This document shows positions 50,930 through 59,507 of a DNA stretch of 64,000 nucleotides, piece by piece. The DNA is from Rhizobiaceae bacterium (lineage in GTDB: Bacteria > Pseudomonadota > Alphaproteobacteria > Rhizobiales > Rhizobiaceae). Every line of letters starts with the position of its first letter. Positions within the stretch are counted from its first letter, which is position 1. A program made the translations under genes and the position numbers. The stretch spans positions 62,001-126,000 of the forward strand of contig JAHBYU010000009.1 in NCBI GenBank assembly GCA_019635775.1. The letters run 5' to 3'. The notes under the pieces are model-generated. The model was not told the origin of the DNA. It searched no databases and saw only the letters and a program-made list of their open reading frames with translations.

Positions 50930-53113
50930 ATGGCGGATGGTTGGCGTCAGATCTGGTCCGATTTTCGCGATAGCCTCAGAGGAAAGCCATCGAATCCGGA
51001 CAGCGATCGCACGGTCGAAACTCCAGAGTCGGCTGACAGCCGGGCTGCTACCATCGCACCCGGTCCACCAATTGCCACTGCCTCTCCAGAACCTCCTGCC
51101 TCCGAGTCGGCTGCAGCGAATTCGAATCCCGATGGCTCGGAGCAGCTCACCCGCCAGTTCACGGAAAGCGCACCGTCGGAGACAGAACCGACGGCTGACT
51201 CAGATCAGGCTCAGCCGGCGACAGCACGGCGACCGACATTGAGCCAGTATGTGGCGAGCATTTTCGCGATCACGACCATCCCCGCCGCGCTCGTCTTCTT
51301 CTCGTCGGACTATTTCGCAGACATGGCGCTCCCATCTCCACCAGCTCCCAACGTAGTCGCGACATTCGAGGGCGGACAGATAACCCTTGAAGACATCGAA
51401 GCTCACCTGAAGATGCTCTTGTCGCCCACTGGCAGCAGCCCTGGTTCCATGTCGCAAGAAATGCTTCTGGAGACGGTCGAAGACCTCGTATCCGATCAAC
51501 TAATTCTCCGATGGGCAGCTAATCGCAAGCCGGAAGCCGACGAGAGCTTCCAACATGCTATCAAACACATAAATGAAAATCTCAATCTCGAATCCTTCGC
51601 GGACCAGCTTCATACCGAGCGCATCTCAATCTCTGAGAGCAGCATGCGTGAATACTACGATAAGAACAAAGCACGCTATGAAGGACGCAGCTTTACCGAG
51701 GTGCGCGATGAGATACGGCGGACCCTGGTTGCCGAGCAGGAACCCGCTTTTGTCGAAGACTATTTAGAGAAGCTGCGAACGAGCGCATCGATCACTCGCA
51801 GTTTCGATCTCCTGGATGTACCTGCTCCGAGCCAGGAGGAGCTTGAGACCTACTACCGACAGAACATCGACCAGTTCAGATTGCCACGCCGCGCCATCGT
51901 TGATGAACTGGAGTTTAGCGTATCAGAATTCGGCCCGAAGGCCCAACAGGAGGCGGCCAGTGCCTTGCTGGGCATCCAAGGCGGTGCAACATTCCAGGCG
52001 ACATCAGAGCGATTCCCTAAGGCGCGTTTTTCATCCCGGGCGGAGGTGCCCGAAGGCAGCAAAAGCCCCGATTGGGACAGAAACGTCTTCGCACTGGTCA
52101 CCGGGGAGCTGGCGAGCGTGTTTCAGGCAGGCAGATCGTATTACGTCGTCCGCCTTCAGGAAGTTATGCCCGCAGGCGCAAAGAGCTTCGCGGAAGTCAG
52201 TCCGACTATCATGACAGCGTTAAGCGCGCAAAAGGAACAGCGATGGTTCGCGGATAACGGCGAAAAGACGCTCTTCACGATCAAGGGACAGCGCTACAGC
52301 CTTCGCGATTTCTACAAGGAATACGAGGAAGCGTCGCTTCGCGACCAATTCGAAGGAGCAGAGGGCCTCAAACGTTTGGCAAACGCACTAATTGATCGCA
52401 TGCTCCTGGTATCGGACACTTATGACAGGTTGCTCGACGTCGAAAACAAACCCCTTGCCGACGAGACGCGACTTCGTCTGCTGCGGCAAATGATGGAGCA
52501 AGAGGAGGTGGATGACCGGATCGAAGTCAGCGACGAGCAAATTCAAGCATTCTACTCCGACAATCGCGATCGCCTAGTGAGTCCTCCGAAGTCCAGAATC
52601 CGTTATGTTCGTATCGGTCTTGGCTCAAGCGAGGCCGACGCAAACCGCGCACGCGAACGTGCAGAAGAAGCCTATCGGAAGCTGACTGGAGCTGTCCCGG
52701 CGTCGGACTTTGCCTCGGTGGCGCAAGAGTATTCCGAGGATGTCGAGACGGCTTCAAAGGGCGGCGAGTTCCCTGATTGGATCGGCGAAAGCGGGGATCC
52801 GCTAAGCGAACTGATGAGCCACCCATTCCATGAAGCGATACAAGGCATGGAACCGGGAAAAGTTGGCAAACCTTTCGAGTTGGGAGGCAGCATCTACATC
52901 GTGGAAGTGACGGAACGAACTTCACCTCAGCAGTTAGCTCTTGACGAGGCAAAACCCTTTATCGAGGAGTACCTGACCAACCAGCAGCATCGCTCTATGG
53001 CCGAGGAATTGCAGAGGCGGCAACTGGAAGAAGCCAAGGTGCAATTGTATCCGCAGCTTCTGGAAGAATATCTCACGCGCACGGCCTCGCGCGACCAACC
53101 GACATCGCCGTAG
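50930..53113 (+). CDS. PpiD-like membrane-anchored periplasmic foldase
   Basis: Large protein of 727 residues. The first 100 are cytoplasmic, Pro/Ser/Glu-rich and probably disordered; one helix (about 107-127, VASIFAITTIPAALVFFSSD) anchors a periplasmic part. This part has a SurA/PpiD-like N-terminal fold (about 140-290) and two parvulin-like regions (about 320-410 and 560-670). The second has RIRYVRIGLGSS and FASVAQEYSEDVETASKGGE with the family pattern EYSEDxxxxxxGGEFPDWIG. The first is degenerate. It ends the SPFH operon, so it may handle folding clients of the SPFH assembly, as PpiD does near the Sec machinery. Confidence 0.85.
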   Translation: MADGWRQIWSDFRDSLRGKPSNPDSDRTVETPESADSRAATIAPGPPIATASPEPPASESAAANSNPDGSEQLTRQFTESAPSETEPTADSDQAQPATARRPTLSQYVASIFAITTIPAALVFFSSDYFADMALPSPPAPNVVATFEGGQITLEDIEAHLKMLLSPTGSSPGSMSQEMLLETVEDLVSDQLILRWAANRKPEADESFQHAIKHINENLNLESFADQLHTERISISESSMREYYDKNKARYEGRSFTEVRDEIRRTLVAEQEPAFVEDYLEKLRTSASITRSFDLLDVPAPSQEELETYYRQNIDQFRLPRRAIVDELEFSVSEFGPKAQQEAASALLGIQGGATFQATSERFPKARFSSRAEVPEGSKSPDWDRNVFALVTGELASVFQAGRSYYVVRLQEVMPAGAKSFAEVSPTIMTALSAQKEQRWFADNGEKTLFTIKGQRYSLRDFYKEYEEASLRDQFEGAEGLKRLANALIDRMLLVSDTYDRLLDVENKPLADETRLRLLRQMMEQEEVDDRIEVSDEQIQAFYSDNRDRLVSPPKSRIRYVRIGLGSSEADANRARERAEEAYRKLTGAVPASDFASVAQEYSEDVETASKGGEFPDWIGESGDPLSELMSHPFHEAIQGMEPGKVGKPFELGGSIYIVEVTERTSPQQLALDEAKPFIEEYLTNQQHRSMAEELQRRQLEEAKVQLYPQLLEEYLTRTASRDQPTSP

Positions 53114-53134
53114 CGAAGAATCTCTCAAAGCCCC

Positions 53135-53165
53135 TTGACCCTCTAGCTGCTATAGGTCCTATGGA
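53135..53165 (+). promoter_or_regulatory. MerR-type promoter/operator upstream of the Zn/Cd ATPase
   Basis: -35 TTGACC (53135-53140), 19-bp spacer with CTCTAG and CTATAG half-sites, -10 TATGGA (53160-53165). The ATPase ATG is 29 bp further on. This is the form closest to known ZntR/CadR/PbrR-type promoters, and the target, a zinc/cadmium ATPase, is their classical one. Confidence 0.82.
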
Positions 53166-53194
53166 TTAGTCCCTGCGAGACAGGAGACATCGAG

Positions 53195-55972
53195 ATGACC
53201 GCTGCAGCACGCCGCACCCGCTTTCGGGTTGAAGGCATGGATTGCGCAAGTTGCGCCGCCAAGATCGACAAAGCGGTCCGACGAATACCGGATGTCACAG
53301 ATGTGAACGTGTCTGTTGTTGCTGGCACCATGAGCGTTGAGCACGGAGACAAGCTCGATCTCGACACACTGGCCCAAAAGGTCAATCGGCTAGGCTACAA
53401 GACCACACGCCTTGGTGCGGTGAAGAAGTCGACGGCCGCTGAGCCCGCCCCTGGTCAAGACCGAAAGTCCGACCATTCGGACCATGGCCACGATCACGCC
53501 GATCACGACCATTCGGATCATGATCATGCCGGCCATGCGCACGGGCCGGGCTGCAAGCACGATCATGCCGGGCATGACCACGATCACGCCGGCCACGACC
53601 ATTCCGATCATGACCATGCCGGGCATGTTCATGGACCCGATTGCAAGCACGATCATGCTGATCGCGATCACGCGGAGCACGGTCATTCAGGACAAGATCG
53701 CCCTGAGGCTGGTCACATCGAGCAGGCTGCGCCGGCTGGCGCGCAACAGACCCGCTTTCGCGTCGCCGGCATGGATTGCGCGAGCTGTGCGGCAAAAATC
53801 GACACGGCTGTGCGCCGGCTGCCGGATGTCACTGACGTGAAGGTTTCGGTTGTTGCTGGCACCATGACCGTCACGCACGGCAGCAAGGCTGACCTCGACG
53901 GACTTGCCCGCAAGGTCACCAGTCTTGGCTACAAAACCGCGCCGATAGGCTCCGCCGGACAAAAGCCGGCCGTCGCGCGCGCAAACTATGTCCATGGGTC
54001 GGACGGTAGGCATGACCAGGCACTGACAGGAAGCGGGATCGCTGCCGAGGCGGCTGATGCTCTGGAGGGCATGCACGGCCACGATCACGGGCCGCAGGAC
54101 GGACCCTGGTGGAAAACATCTAAAGCGCAATTGACGATCATCTGCGGCATCGCGCTGGCCGTCGCCTTTGGGCTTTCGCAGGTTCTCCCGCAGACCCAGC
54201 CGTGGGGCTTCATCGTTGCAATGGCCGTCGGCCTCATACCAATAGCGCGGCGTGCTCTGCTAGGTGCTACAAACGGGAGCCCGTTCACAATCGAGACGTT
54301 GATGACGGTCGCGGCTGTCGGAGCCGTCATCATCAACGCGGCCGAAGAGGCCGCCGTCGTCGTCTTCCTGTTTCTTGTCGGTGAACTCCTTGAAGGCATA
54401 GCGACAGGCCGGGCTCGCGCCTCGATACGGGCGCTCGCAACACTGATGCCCAAGACCGCGCTCCTAGAGCGCGACGGCGGCACGCAGACGGTCCCCGCCG
54501 AAAGTCTGACGGTAGATGCTGTGGTGCTCGTTCGGCCCGGCGACCGTGTGCCCGCCGACGGCGTGGTGCTCTCCGGCGAAAGTGCGGTCGACGAGGCGCC
54601 GGTGACCGGCGAGTCCGTGCCGAAGCGAAAGGAGACCGGCGACAATGTCTTCGCCGGCACTGTGAACCAAGAAGGCGTGCTCAGGGTGCGTGTAACGGCA
54701 GCAGCGGCCGACAACACCATTTCCCGTATCATCGCATTGGTCGAGGAGGCCCAGGAGTCCAAGGCGCCGACCGAACGCTTTATCGATCGCTTCTCGAAAT
54801 ATTATACGCCAGGGGTAATGGTGGTCGCCGCACTGATCGCGATCTTGCCGCCGCTGCTGGCCGGCGCGGAATGGAACACGTGGATCTATCGCGGCCTAGC
54901 AGTTCTCCTGATCGGATGCCCCTGCGCGCTGGTCATCTCCACGCCTGCGGCAATCGCCGCGGCGCTATCCGCCGGCGCGCGCCGTGGTCTCCTGATGAAG
55001 GGCGGAGCGGTGCTGGAGAATCTGGGCAAAGTAAACTACGTCGCACTGGACAAAACGGGGACGCTTACCGAAGGCAAGCCGAAGGTCACCGACATCATCG
55101 GTGTGGCACGCGACGAGCGCGAGGTATTGCGCCTCGCAGCAGCCCTTGAGGCCGGATCGAGCCATCCGCTGGCCGTGGCCATCCTGGCAAAGGCGGAGGC
55201 TGACAAGGTTCCTGTCGTCGCTGCCACCGATGCCGGCGCTGTTGGCGGCAAGGGTGTGGTAGGGACAGTGGATGCGGTGAAACTCTTCCTGGCTTCACCG
55301 CGCGCCGCGGCCGAAAAGGTCACATTGGAGAAAGGGCTGCTATCGCAAATCGCCACGCTAAACGACGAAGGCAAGACTGTCTCGGTGCTGCTAGCCGGAA
55401 CAGAGGTGGCGGGCCTTTTCGCAATACGCGACGAACCGCGAGAAGATGCCAAGACCGGAATAGCGGCACTACGCGATCTTGGAGCCGAGACGGTCATGCT
55501 GACGGGCGACAACGAGCGCACGGCGAAAGCCATCGCCTCGTCGCTCGGCATGGAAGCACGCGCCGAACTGATGCCGCAGGACAAACAGAAGATCGTCGGC
55601 GAGATGCGCGCGAAGGGCAAGTTCGTGGCCAAGGTCGGTGACGGGATCAATGACGCGCCGGCGCTCGCAGCTGCTGACATCGGCATTGCCATGGGCAGCG
55701 GCACGGACGTTGCTCTGGAAACAGCCGATGCGGCTGTCTTGCACGGCCGTGTCAAGGACGTCGCCAACATGGTGATGTTGTCTCGCCTCACCATGCGTAA
55801 CATCCTCCAGAATATCACCCTCTCGCTTGGCCTCAAGGCCGTCTTCCTCGTAACCACGGTTCTCGGCGTGACCGGGCTGTGGCCTGCCATTCTTGCCGAT
55901 ACCGGCGCGACGGTATTGGTCACCGCAAATGCCATGCGCCTGCTCGCCTGGAAGGGGCTTCGTGAAACGTGA
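53195..55972 (+). CDS. Zn/Cd/Pb-exporting P1B-2 ATPase with duplicated HMA domains
   Basis: Heavy-metal P-type ATPase of 925 residues, ZntA/CadA class: helix 6 has CPC (575-577) in IGCPCALVISTP, phosphorylated D619 in ALDKTGTLTEGKP, and the last helix has the Asp-Gly pair ADTGATVLVTANAMRLL. The N terminus is unusually long. Two HMA domains, with GMDCASC at C17/C20 and C195/C198, are near copies of each other and flank a His/Asp repeat region (93-165) that itself holds two copies ending CKHDHA. The ATPase is preceded by a MerR-type promoter and followed by PCu(A)C, SCO and Dsb genes on the same strand. Confidence 0.93.
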   Translation: MTAAARRTRFRVEGMDCASCAAKIDKAVRRIPDVTDVNVSVVAGTMSVEHGDKLDLDTLAQKVNRLGYKTTRLGAVKKSTAAEPAPGQDRKSDHSDHGHDHADHDHSDHDHAGHAHGPGCKHDHAGHDHDHAGHDHSDHDHAGHVHGPDCKHDHADRDHAEHGHSGQDRPEAGHIEQAAPAGAQQTRFRVAGMDCASCAAKIDTAVRRLPDVTDVKVSVVAGTMTVTHGSKADLDGLARKVTSLGYKTAPIGSAGQKPAVARANYVHGSDGRHDQALTGSGIAAEAADALEGMHGHDHGPQDGPWWKTSKAQLTIICGIALAVAFGLSQVLPQTQPWGFIVAMAVGLIPIARRALLGATNGSPFTIETLMTVAAVGAVIINAAEEAAVVVFLFLVGELLEGIATGRARASIRALATLMPKTALLERDGGTQTVPAESLTVDAVVLVRPGDRVPADGVVLSGESAVDEAPVTGESVPKRKETGDNVFAGTVNQEGVLRVRVTAAAADNTISRIIALVEEAQESKAPTERFIDRFSKYYTPGVMVVAALIAILPPLLAGAEWNTWIYRGLAVLLIGCPCALVISTPAAIAAALSAGARRGLLMKGGAVLENLGKVNYVALDKTGTLTEGKPKVTDIIGVARDEREVLRLAAALEAGSSHPLAVAILAKAEADKVPVVAATDAGAVGGKGVVGTVDAVKLFLASPRAAAEKVTLEKGLLSQIATLNDEGKTVSVLLAGTEVAGLFAIRDEPREDAKTGIAALRDLGAETVMLTGDNERTAKAIASSLGMEARAELMPQDKQKIVGEMRAKGKFVAKVGDGINDAPALAAADIGIAMGSGTDVALETADAAVLHGRVKDVANMVMLSRLTMRNILQNITLSLGLKAVFLVTTVLGVTGLWPAILADTGATVLVTANAMRLLAWKGLRET

Positions 55973-56018
55973 TGGCAGGCCAATGCGGCGAAGAGCGTAG
56001 CGGTCCCTATGACACTAA

Positions 56019-56567
56019 ATGGCGAGAAAGCCGCGAAAGAAAATAGTTGGAGGAAACTCATTGTCTTCCGGGTTCAAGCTGACAGTGAAGCTCACCTGCA
56101 TGTTGGCCGCGACGCTGCTTTCTACATCAGCTCTTGCCCACCAATTCTCGCAAGGTGATATCAAGATTGGCCACCCATGGTCACGGGTCACGCCGTCCGC
56201 TGCCCCGGTCGCCGGAGCCTATCTGACTGTGACAAATTCAGGGTCACAGCCCGATAGATTGGCCGGCGGTTCGACTCCGATTGCTGATCGGATCGAAGTC
56301 CATCAGATGACCATGGGCGACGGCATAGCCCGTATGCGTCCACTTCCCGATGGAATCGAGATCGCTGCAGGAGGCTCGGTCGAGTTGGCGCCAGGCGGCA
56401 TCCACCTTATGCTCATCAAACCCAACCAGCAGCTGATCGAGGGAAGCAGCTTCAAGGCGACATTGGAGTTCGCCCGGGCTGGAACCGTAGAGATCGAGTT
56501 TGTCGTGCAGAGAAACCCCACGGTGCAAACGGGCAGTGGCAATGAGCACGGCGGTCATACGCCGTGA
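56019..56567 (+). CDS. PCu(A)C copper chaperone (copy 1)
   Basis: Periplasmic copper chaperone of 182 residues with a signal peptide ending near STSALAHQ. The Cu(I) site H(M)x10Mx21HxM is readable: VHQMTMGDGIARMRPLPDG then GGIHLMLIKPN. The tail has HGGHTP, another possible copper ligand. PCu(A)C delivers copper to the CuA site of cytochrome oxidase together with SCO, which is the next gene, overlapping by 4 bp. An in-frame start inside the first 20 residues is possible because the N terminus (MARKPRKKIVGGNSLSS) is long. Confidence 0.9.
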   Translation: MARKPRKKIVGGNSLSSGFKLTVKLTCMLAATLLSTSALAHQFSQGDIKIGHPWSRVTPSAAPVAGAYLTVTNSGSQPDRLAGGSTPIADRIEVHQMTMGDGIARMRPLPDGIEIAAGGSVELAPGGIHLMLIKPNQQLIEGSSFKATLEFARAGTVEIEFVVQRNPTVQTGSGNEHGGHTP

Positions 56568-57184
56568 GCGGACTACCGGCCTTCCGGCTCACAATCTGGG
56601 CCGCCATCGTGGTGCTCGGCATGTTCTTGATCGTGTCGACGCAACTATCCGGTGGCAGTCCCACCGGCGAGACTTCAAGTGGCACCGCGAGAGTCGGTGG
56701 GCCTTTCTCCTTAGTGTCGCATACCGGCGGACGCGTCGACAATCAGTCGCTGGCCGGTCGACCCTATCTGGTCTTCTTCGGATTTACCTACTGTCCCGAC
56801 ATTTGTCCGACGACGCTGTTCGAGCTAACGGACCTGATGACGGAGCTGGGACCTGTGGCCACTGGCTTCAAGGTTTTGTTCATCTCGATCGATCCAGAGC
56901 GCGATACCCGGGAGACCCTAGCAAGTTCCATGACATCGTTCGATAGCCGGATCCTGGCGCTTCGCGGTACGGCTGCCGAGACAGACGCCGCGCTTGAGGC
57001 CTTTTCCGCCTACGCGAAAAAGGTCCCTTTGGAGGTCGGCGAGTACACGATGGATCACACTGCCGGCGTGTTCCTCATGAAATCTGATGGCAGCTTTGGC
57101 GGTATGATGGATATGCATGAACCGCGCGAGACGCGGTTGGAAAATCTTCGTCGCATAGCAAAAGATCAAGTCACGGGTTCTTGA
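56564..57184 (+). CDS. SCO1/SenC-family copper/thiol protein (copy 1)
   Basis: Membrane-anchored thioredoxin-fold protein of 206 residues, GTG start overlapping the previous stop (GTGA). One N-terminal helix (IWAAIVVLGMFLIVSTQL). The copper/redox site is CPDIC (C77, C81) in FGFTYCPDICPTTLFE with the distal H165 in YTMDHTAGVF. SCO loads or reduces the CuA centre of oxidases. Here it forms a PCu(A)C-SCO pair that is repeated at 60857-61989. Confidence 0.93.
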   Translation: MSGLPAFRLTIWAAIVVLGMFLIVSTQLSGGSPTGETSSGTARVGGPFSLVSHTGGRVDNQSLAGRPYLVFFGFTYCPDICPTTLFELTDLMTELGPVATGFKVLFISIDPERDTRETLASSMTSFDSRILALRGTAAETDAALEAFSAYAKKVPLEVGEYTMDHTAGVFLMKSDGSFGGMMDMHEPRETRLENLRRIAKDQVTGS

Positions 57185-57187
57185 TGG

Positions 57188-57637
57188 ATGTTGAACAAAT
57201 TGTCCAACAACGTGGTGGACGAGCGCAATGGCCTTTGGCTATTTTTCGCTTGGATGATCGCGGTAGCAGCAACGCTCACCGCCTTGTTCATTGGAGAGAT
57301 CGTTGGGCAGACACCATGCAATCTCTGCTGGTTCCAGAGGATATTTATGTTTCCTCTCGCGATTATCTTGGGAATTGCGGCATTTCGGTCTGATTCCAGC
57401 ATCAAATTCTATGCATTGCCGCTCGTCGGATTGGGAGCGGCGATCGCGTTTTTCCACACGTTGATCTATTTCGGCCTCATCGAAGAGGCGATAGTCCCAT
57501 GTACGCGCTCCGGGCCATCTTGCGCTGGGGAAGCTATGACCATTCTCGGCGGCGTCCCCTTACCGCTGGCCTCGCTGATTGCCTTTGCGGCAATAGGCGG
57601 GCTCCTCTCCCTGTGTCGCCCAGGAGTTTACCGATGA
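57188..57637 (+). CDS. DsbB-family quinone-linked disulfide generator
   Basis: Four-helix membrane protein of 149 residues that oxidises DsbA and passes electrons to quinone. The first cysteine pair is CNLC in GQTPCNLCWFQRIFMFPLAI; the second is in VPCTRSGPSCAGEAM. It starts 3 bp after the SCO gene. The following gene is its DsbA-like partner, joined by a 4-bp overlap. Confidence 0.92.
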   Translation: MLNKLSNNVVDERNGLWLFFAWMIAVAATLTALFIGEIVGQTPCNLCWFQRIFMFPLAIILGIAAFRSDSSIKFYALPLVGLGAAIAFFHTLIYFGLIEEAIVPCTRSGPSCAGEAMTILGGVPLPLASLIAFAAIGGLLSLCRPGVYR

Positions 57638-58293
57638 ATCGTCGACAATTGATAGTCGTCTCCGCCGCTATCGCCTCTGCCGTCATCTTTGGAGGTTCAG
57701 CACTCTACTACAATCGCGGCGGCGGTAGTGGTACCGCGGTGGTCGCGGAGGACAGCAACAGTCTCATCAGAGAGCACTCGCCAGTGATCGGACCGACAAC
57801 CGCCCCGGTAACGATCGTGGAGTTCTTTGATCCCTCGTGTGAAGCTTGCCGCGCGTTCTACCCGATCGTGAAAAACATCCTCGCACAAAATCCGCACAAC
57901 GTTCGGCTCGTCCTGCGATACGCTGCGTTCCACGACGGCTCAGACCAAGCAGTAGGTATCCTTGAAGCTGCGCGGAAGCAAAATCTCTTCGAACCCGTGT
58001 TGGAGGCGTTGCTGGCTGCGCAGCCCGAGTGGGCGCCACACACCGGTCCCGATCTCGAAAAGGCCTGGCAGGCGGCTGCCGCAGTCGGACTGGATCTTGA
58101 GCGCGGACGCCAGGATGCGTCCGCGCCAGAAGTCGCGACGGTACTCGATCAGGAATCGAAGGACATTGCCACGTGGCAGGTCGAGCAGACCCCGACGTTC
58201 TTTGTGAACGGCAAGAGCCTCAAGACGTTCGGACCACAACAACTCATCGATCTCGTTGAGAGCGAAGTGAAACTGACACGAGCGACCCAATGA
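57634..58293 (+). CDS. DsbA-family thiol oxidoreductase (copy 3, CEAC), DsbB partner
   Basis: Thioredoxin-fold protein of 219 residues. An N-terminal helix (QLIVVSAAIASAVIFGGSAL) is signal or anchor. The active site is CEAC (C69, C72) in EFFDPSCEACRAFYP, unusual for DsbA (CPxC), and the cis-Pro loop is EQTPTFFVNGK. The ATG at 57634 overlaps the dsbB stop (ATGA); an earlier in-frame start at 57499 lies within dsbB. Pairing with DsbB suggests an oxidase, although CEAC is closer to BdbD-like proteins. Confidence 0.9.
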   Translation: MNRRQLIVVSAAIASAVIFGGSALYYNRGGGSGTAVVAEDSNSLIREHSPVIGPTTAPVTIVEFFDPSCEACRAFYPIVKNILAQNPHNVRLVLRYAAFHDGSDQAVGILEAARKQNLFEPVLEALLAAQPEWAPHTGPDLEKAWQAAAAVGLDLERGRQDASAPEVATVLDQESKDIATWQVEQTPTFFVNGKSLKTFGPQQLIDLVESEVKLTRATQ

Positions 58294-58324
58294 TCGCGCC
58301 CATCGGCATGGATTCCTGAGTCCA

Positions 58325-59107
58325 GTGCCTGAAGATGGGCTGTGCGACCAGCAACAGTCGCAATCGAAGACCTTAGGCTCTCGCCAGCGAGTCTTAGCAG
58401 TTGATGTTGCACGAGGACTCGCGATTGCAGGTGTTGTTCTGTTCCACATCGTATGGGATCTGGAGTTTACCGGTATCATCAGCGGTGTTGCGCAACATCA
58501 GATCTGGCTGCTATTCGGACGAAGCCTTGCCGCGACATTTATGTTTCTCGTGGGTGTCAGTCTCGTGCTCGCCCACAATGATACCATACACATAAAGACC
58601 TTCACCCGACGCCTCCTGTTGATCGCCCTATGCGCGTCCGCCATTACCGTGATCACCTGGTTCGCCTTCCCGGCGAGCTTCATTTATTTCGGGATACTCC
58701 ACGCAATCACGGCGGCAACGCTTGTTGGCGCCCTTTTTCTGCGCGCCGGCGCTTTGGCTAATTTCACCGTCGGCGCGATTGTGCTGATCCTGCCTTTCCT
58801 CTTCGATTTTTCGACATTTGACACGCGGTGGCTTGCCTGGACGGGATTTGCAGAGCGTCCTCCGCCCAGCAACGATTTTGTCCCGATTTTCCCTTGGGTC
58901 GGCGTCACCTTCCTTGGCATGGCCAGTGCGAAGCTTTTTCTGTCCAACCGTGATCGGGCCATCCAATCCCGACCGGGGACTCGGACCTGGCCTGTAAGGA
59001 CGATAGTCTGGATGGGGAACCGCAGCCTGCTGATCTATCTCGTGCACCAGCCAATCCTGCTCAGCATCATCATTCCGCTGTCCTGGTTTCTCGTCGTGGA
59101 GAATTGA
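58325..59107 (+). CDS. DUF1624/heparan-alpha-glucosaminide N-acetyltransferase-like membrane protein
   Basis: Integral membrane protein of 260 residues with seven to eight helices, GTG start. The DUF1624 pattern is present: RVLAVDVARGLAIAGVVLFH IVWDL at the front (a catalytic-type His after the first helix), FGRSLAATFMFLVGVSLVLA, and a C-terminal MGNRSLLIYLVHQPILL. Human HGSNAT relatives move acetyl groups across membranes; bacterial roles are unknown. It follows dsbA by 31 bp and is likely the last gene of the ATPase-PCu(A)C-SCO-Dsb stretch. Confidence 0.82.
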   Translation: MPEDGLCDQQQSQSKTLGSRQRVLAVDVARGLAIAGVVLFHIVWDLEFTGIISGVAQHQIWLLFGRSLAATFMFLVGVSLVLAHNDTIHIKTFTRRLLLIALCASAITVITWFAFPASFIYFGILHAITAATLVGALFLRAGALANFTVGAIVLILPFLFDFSTFDTRWLAWTGFAERPPPSNDFVPIFPWVGVTFLGMASAKLFLSNRDRAIQSRPGTRTWPVRTIVWMGNRSLLIYLVHQPILLSIIIPLSWFLVVEN

Positions 59108-59507
59108 TATCACCGCGTACACAGATGCAGGTCGACGACCAGAAAGCAGTACTCATTGCGATCATTCCATACACTTAAGATCAACGTCGGAGTGCTCGTT
59201 GACGGCGTAGATGCTTTTCGTGATACCGTACGCCGCCGATTCCCGACCGCCGATGGCGACTGTAACGCCTACTCCGGCGACGGCCGTCATGATTGGCGTC
59301 GCCGCAGATAGCTCGATTGTCACGAGATTTCAGGAAAACGAAACTCGGAGTGGACGATAAGCTGGCAATGCCAAGGGCTCCCTTCCATAACGTGGAGGCT
59401 TTTCGAGACTAGTCCGATTATTTGGGCACGCGAAAGCTTCTCAAATGATACAGCAAGCACCTTGAGCATTCTACGAGTAGCGAACCTTCAGACGTGACCT
59501 GAGGATC
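59108..59507. other. Gene-free gap between convergent units
   Basis: About 400 bp between the DUF1624 gene and the end of copD. No supported gene, RNA or strong terminator. A fragment CAAGCACCTTGAG near 59454-59466 resembles half of the MerR-type dyad but has no -35 or partner half. Confidence 0.4.

Noticed and set aside
59450-59475. CAAGCACCTTGAG, resembling half of the MerR-type operator
   Set aside because: No matching -35, the left triplet is not CTC, and it lies behind copD rather than before a gene.
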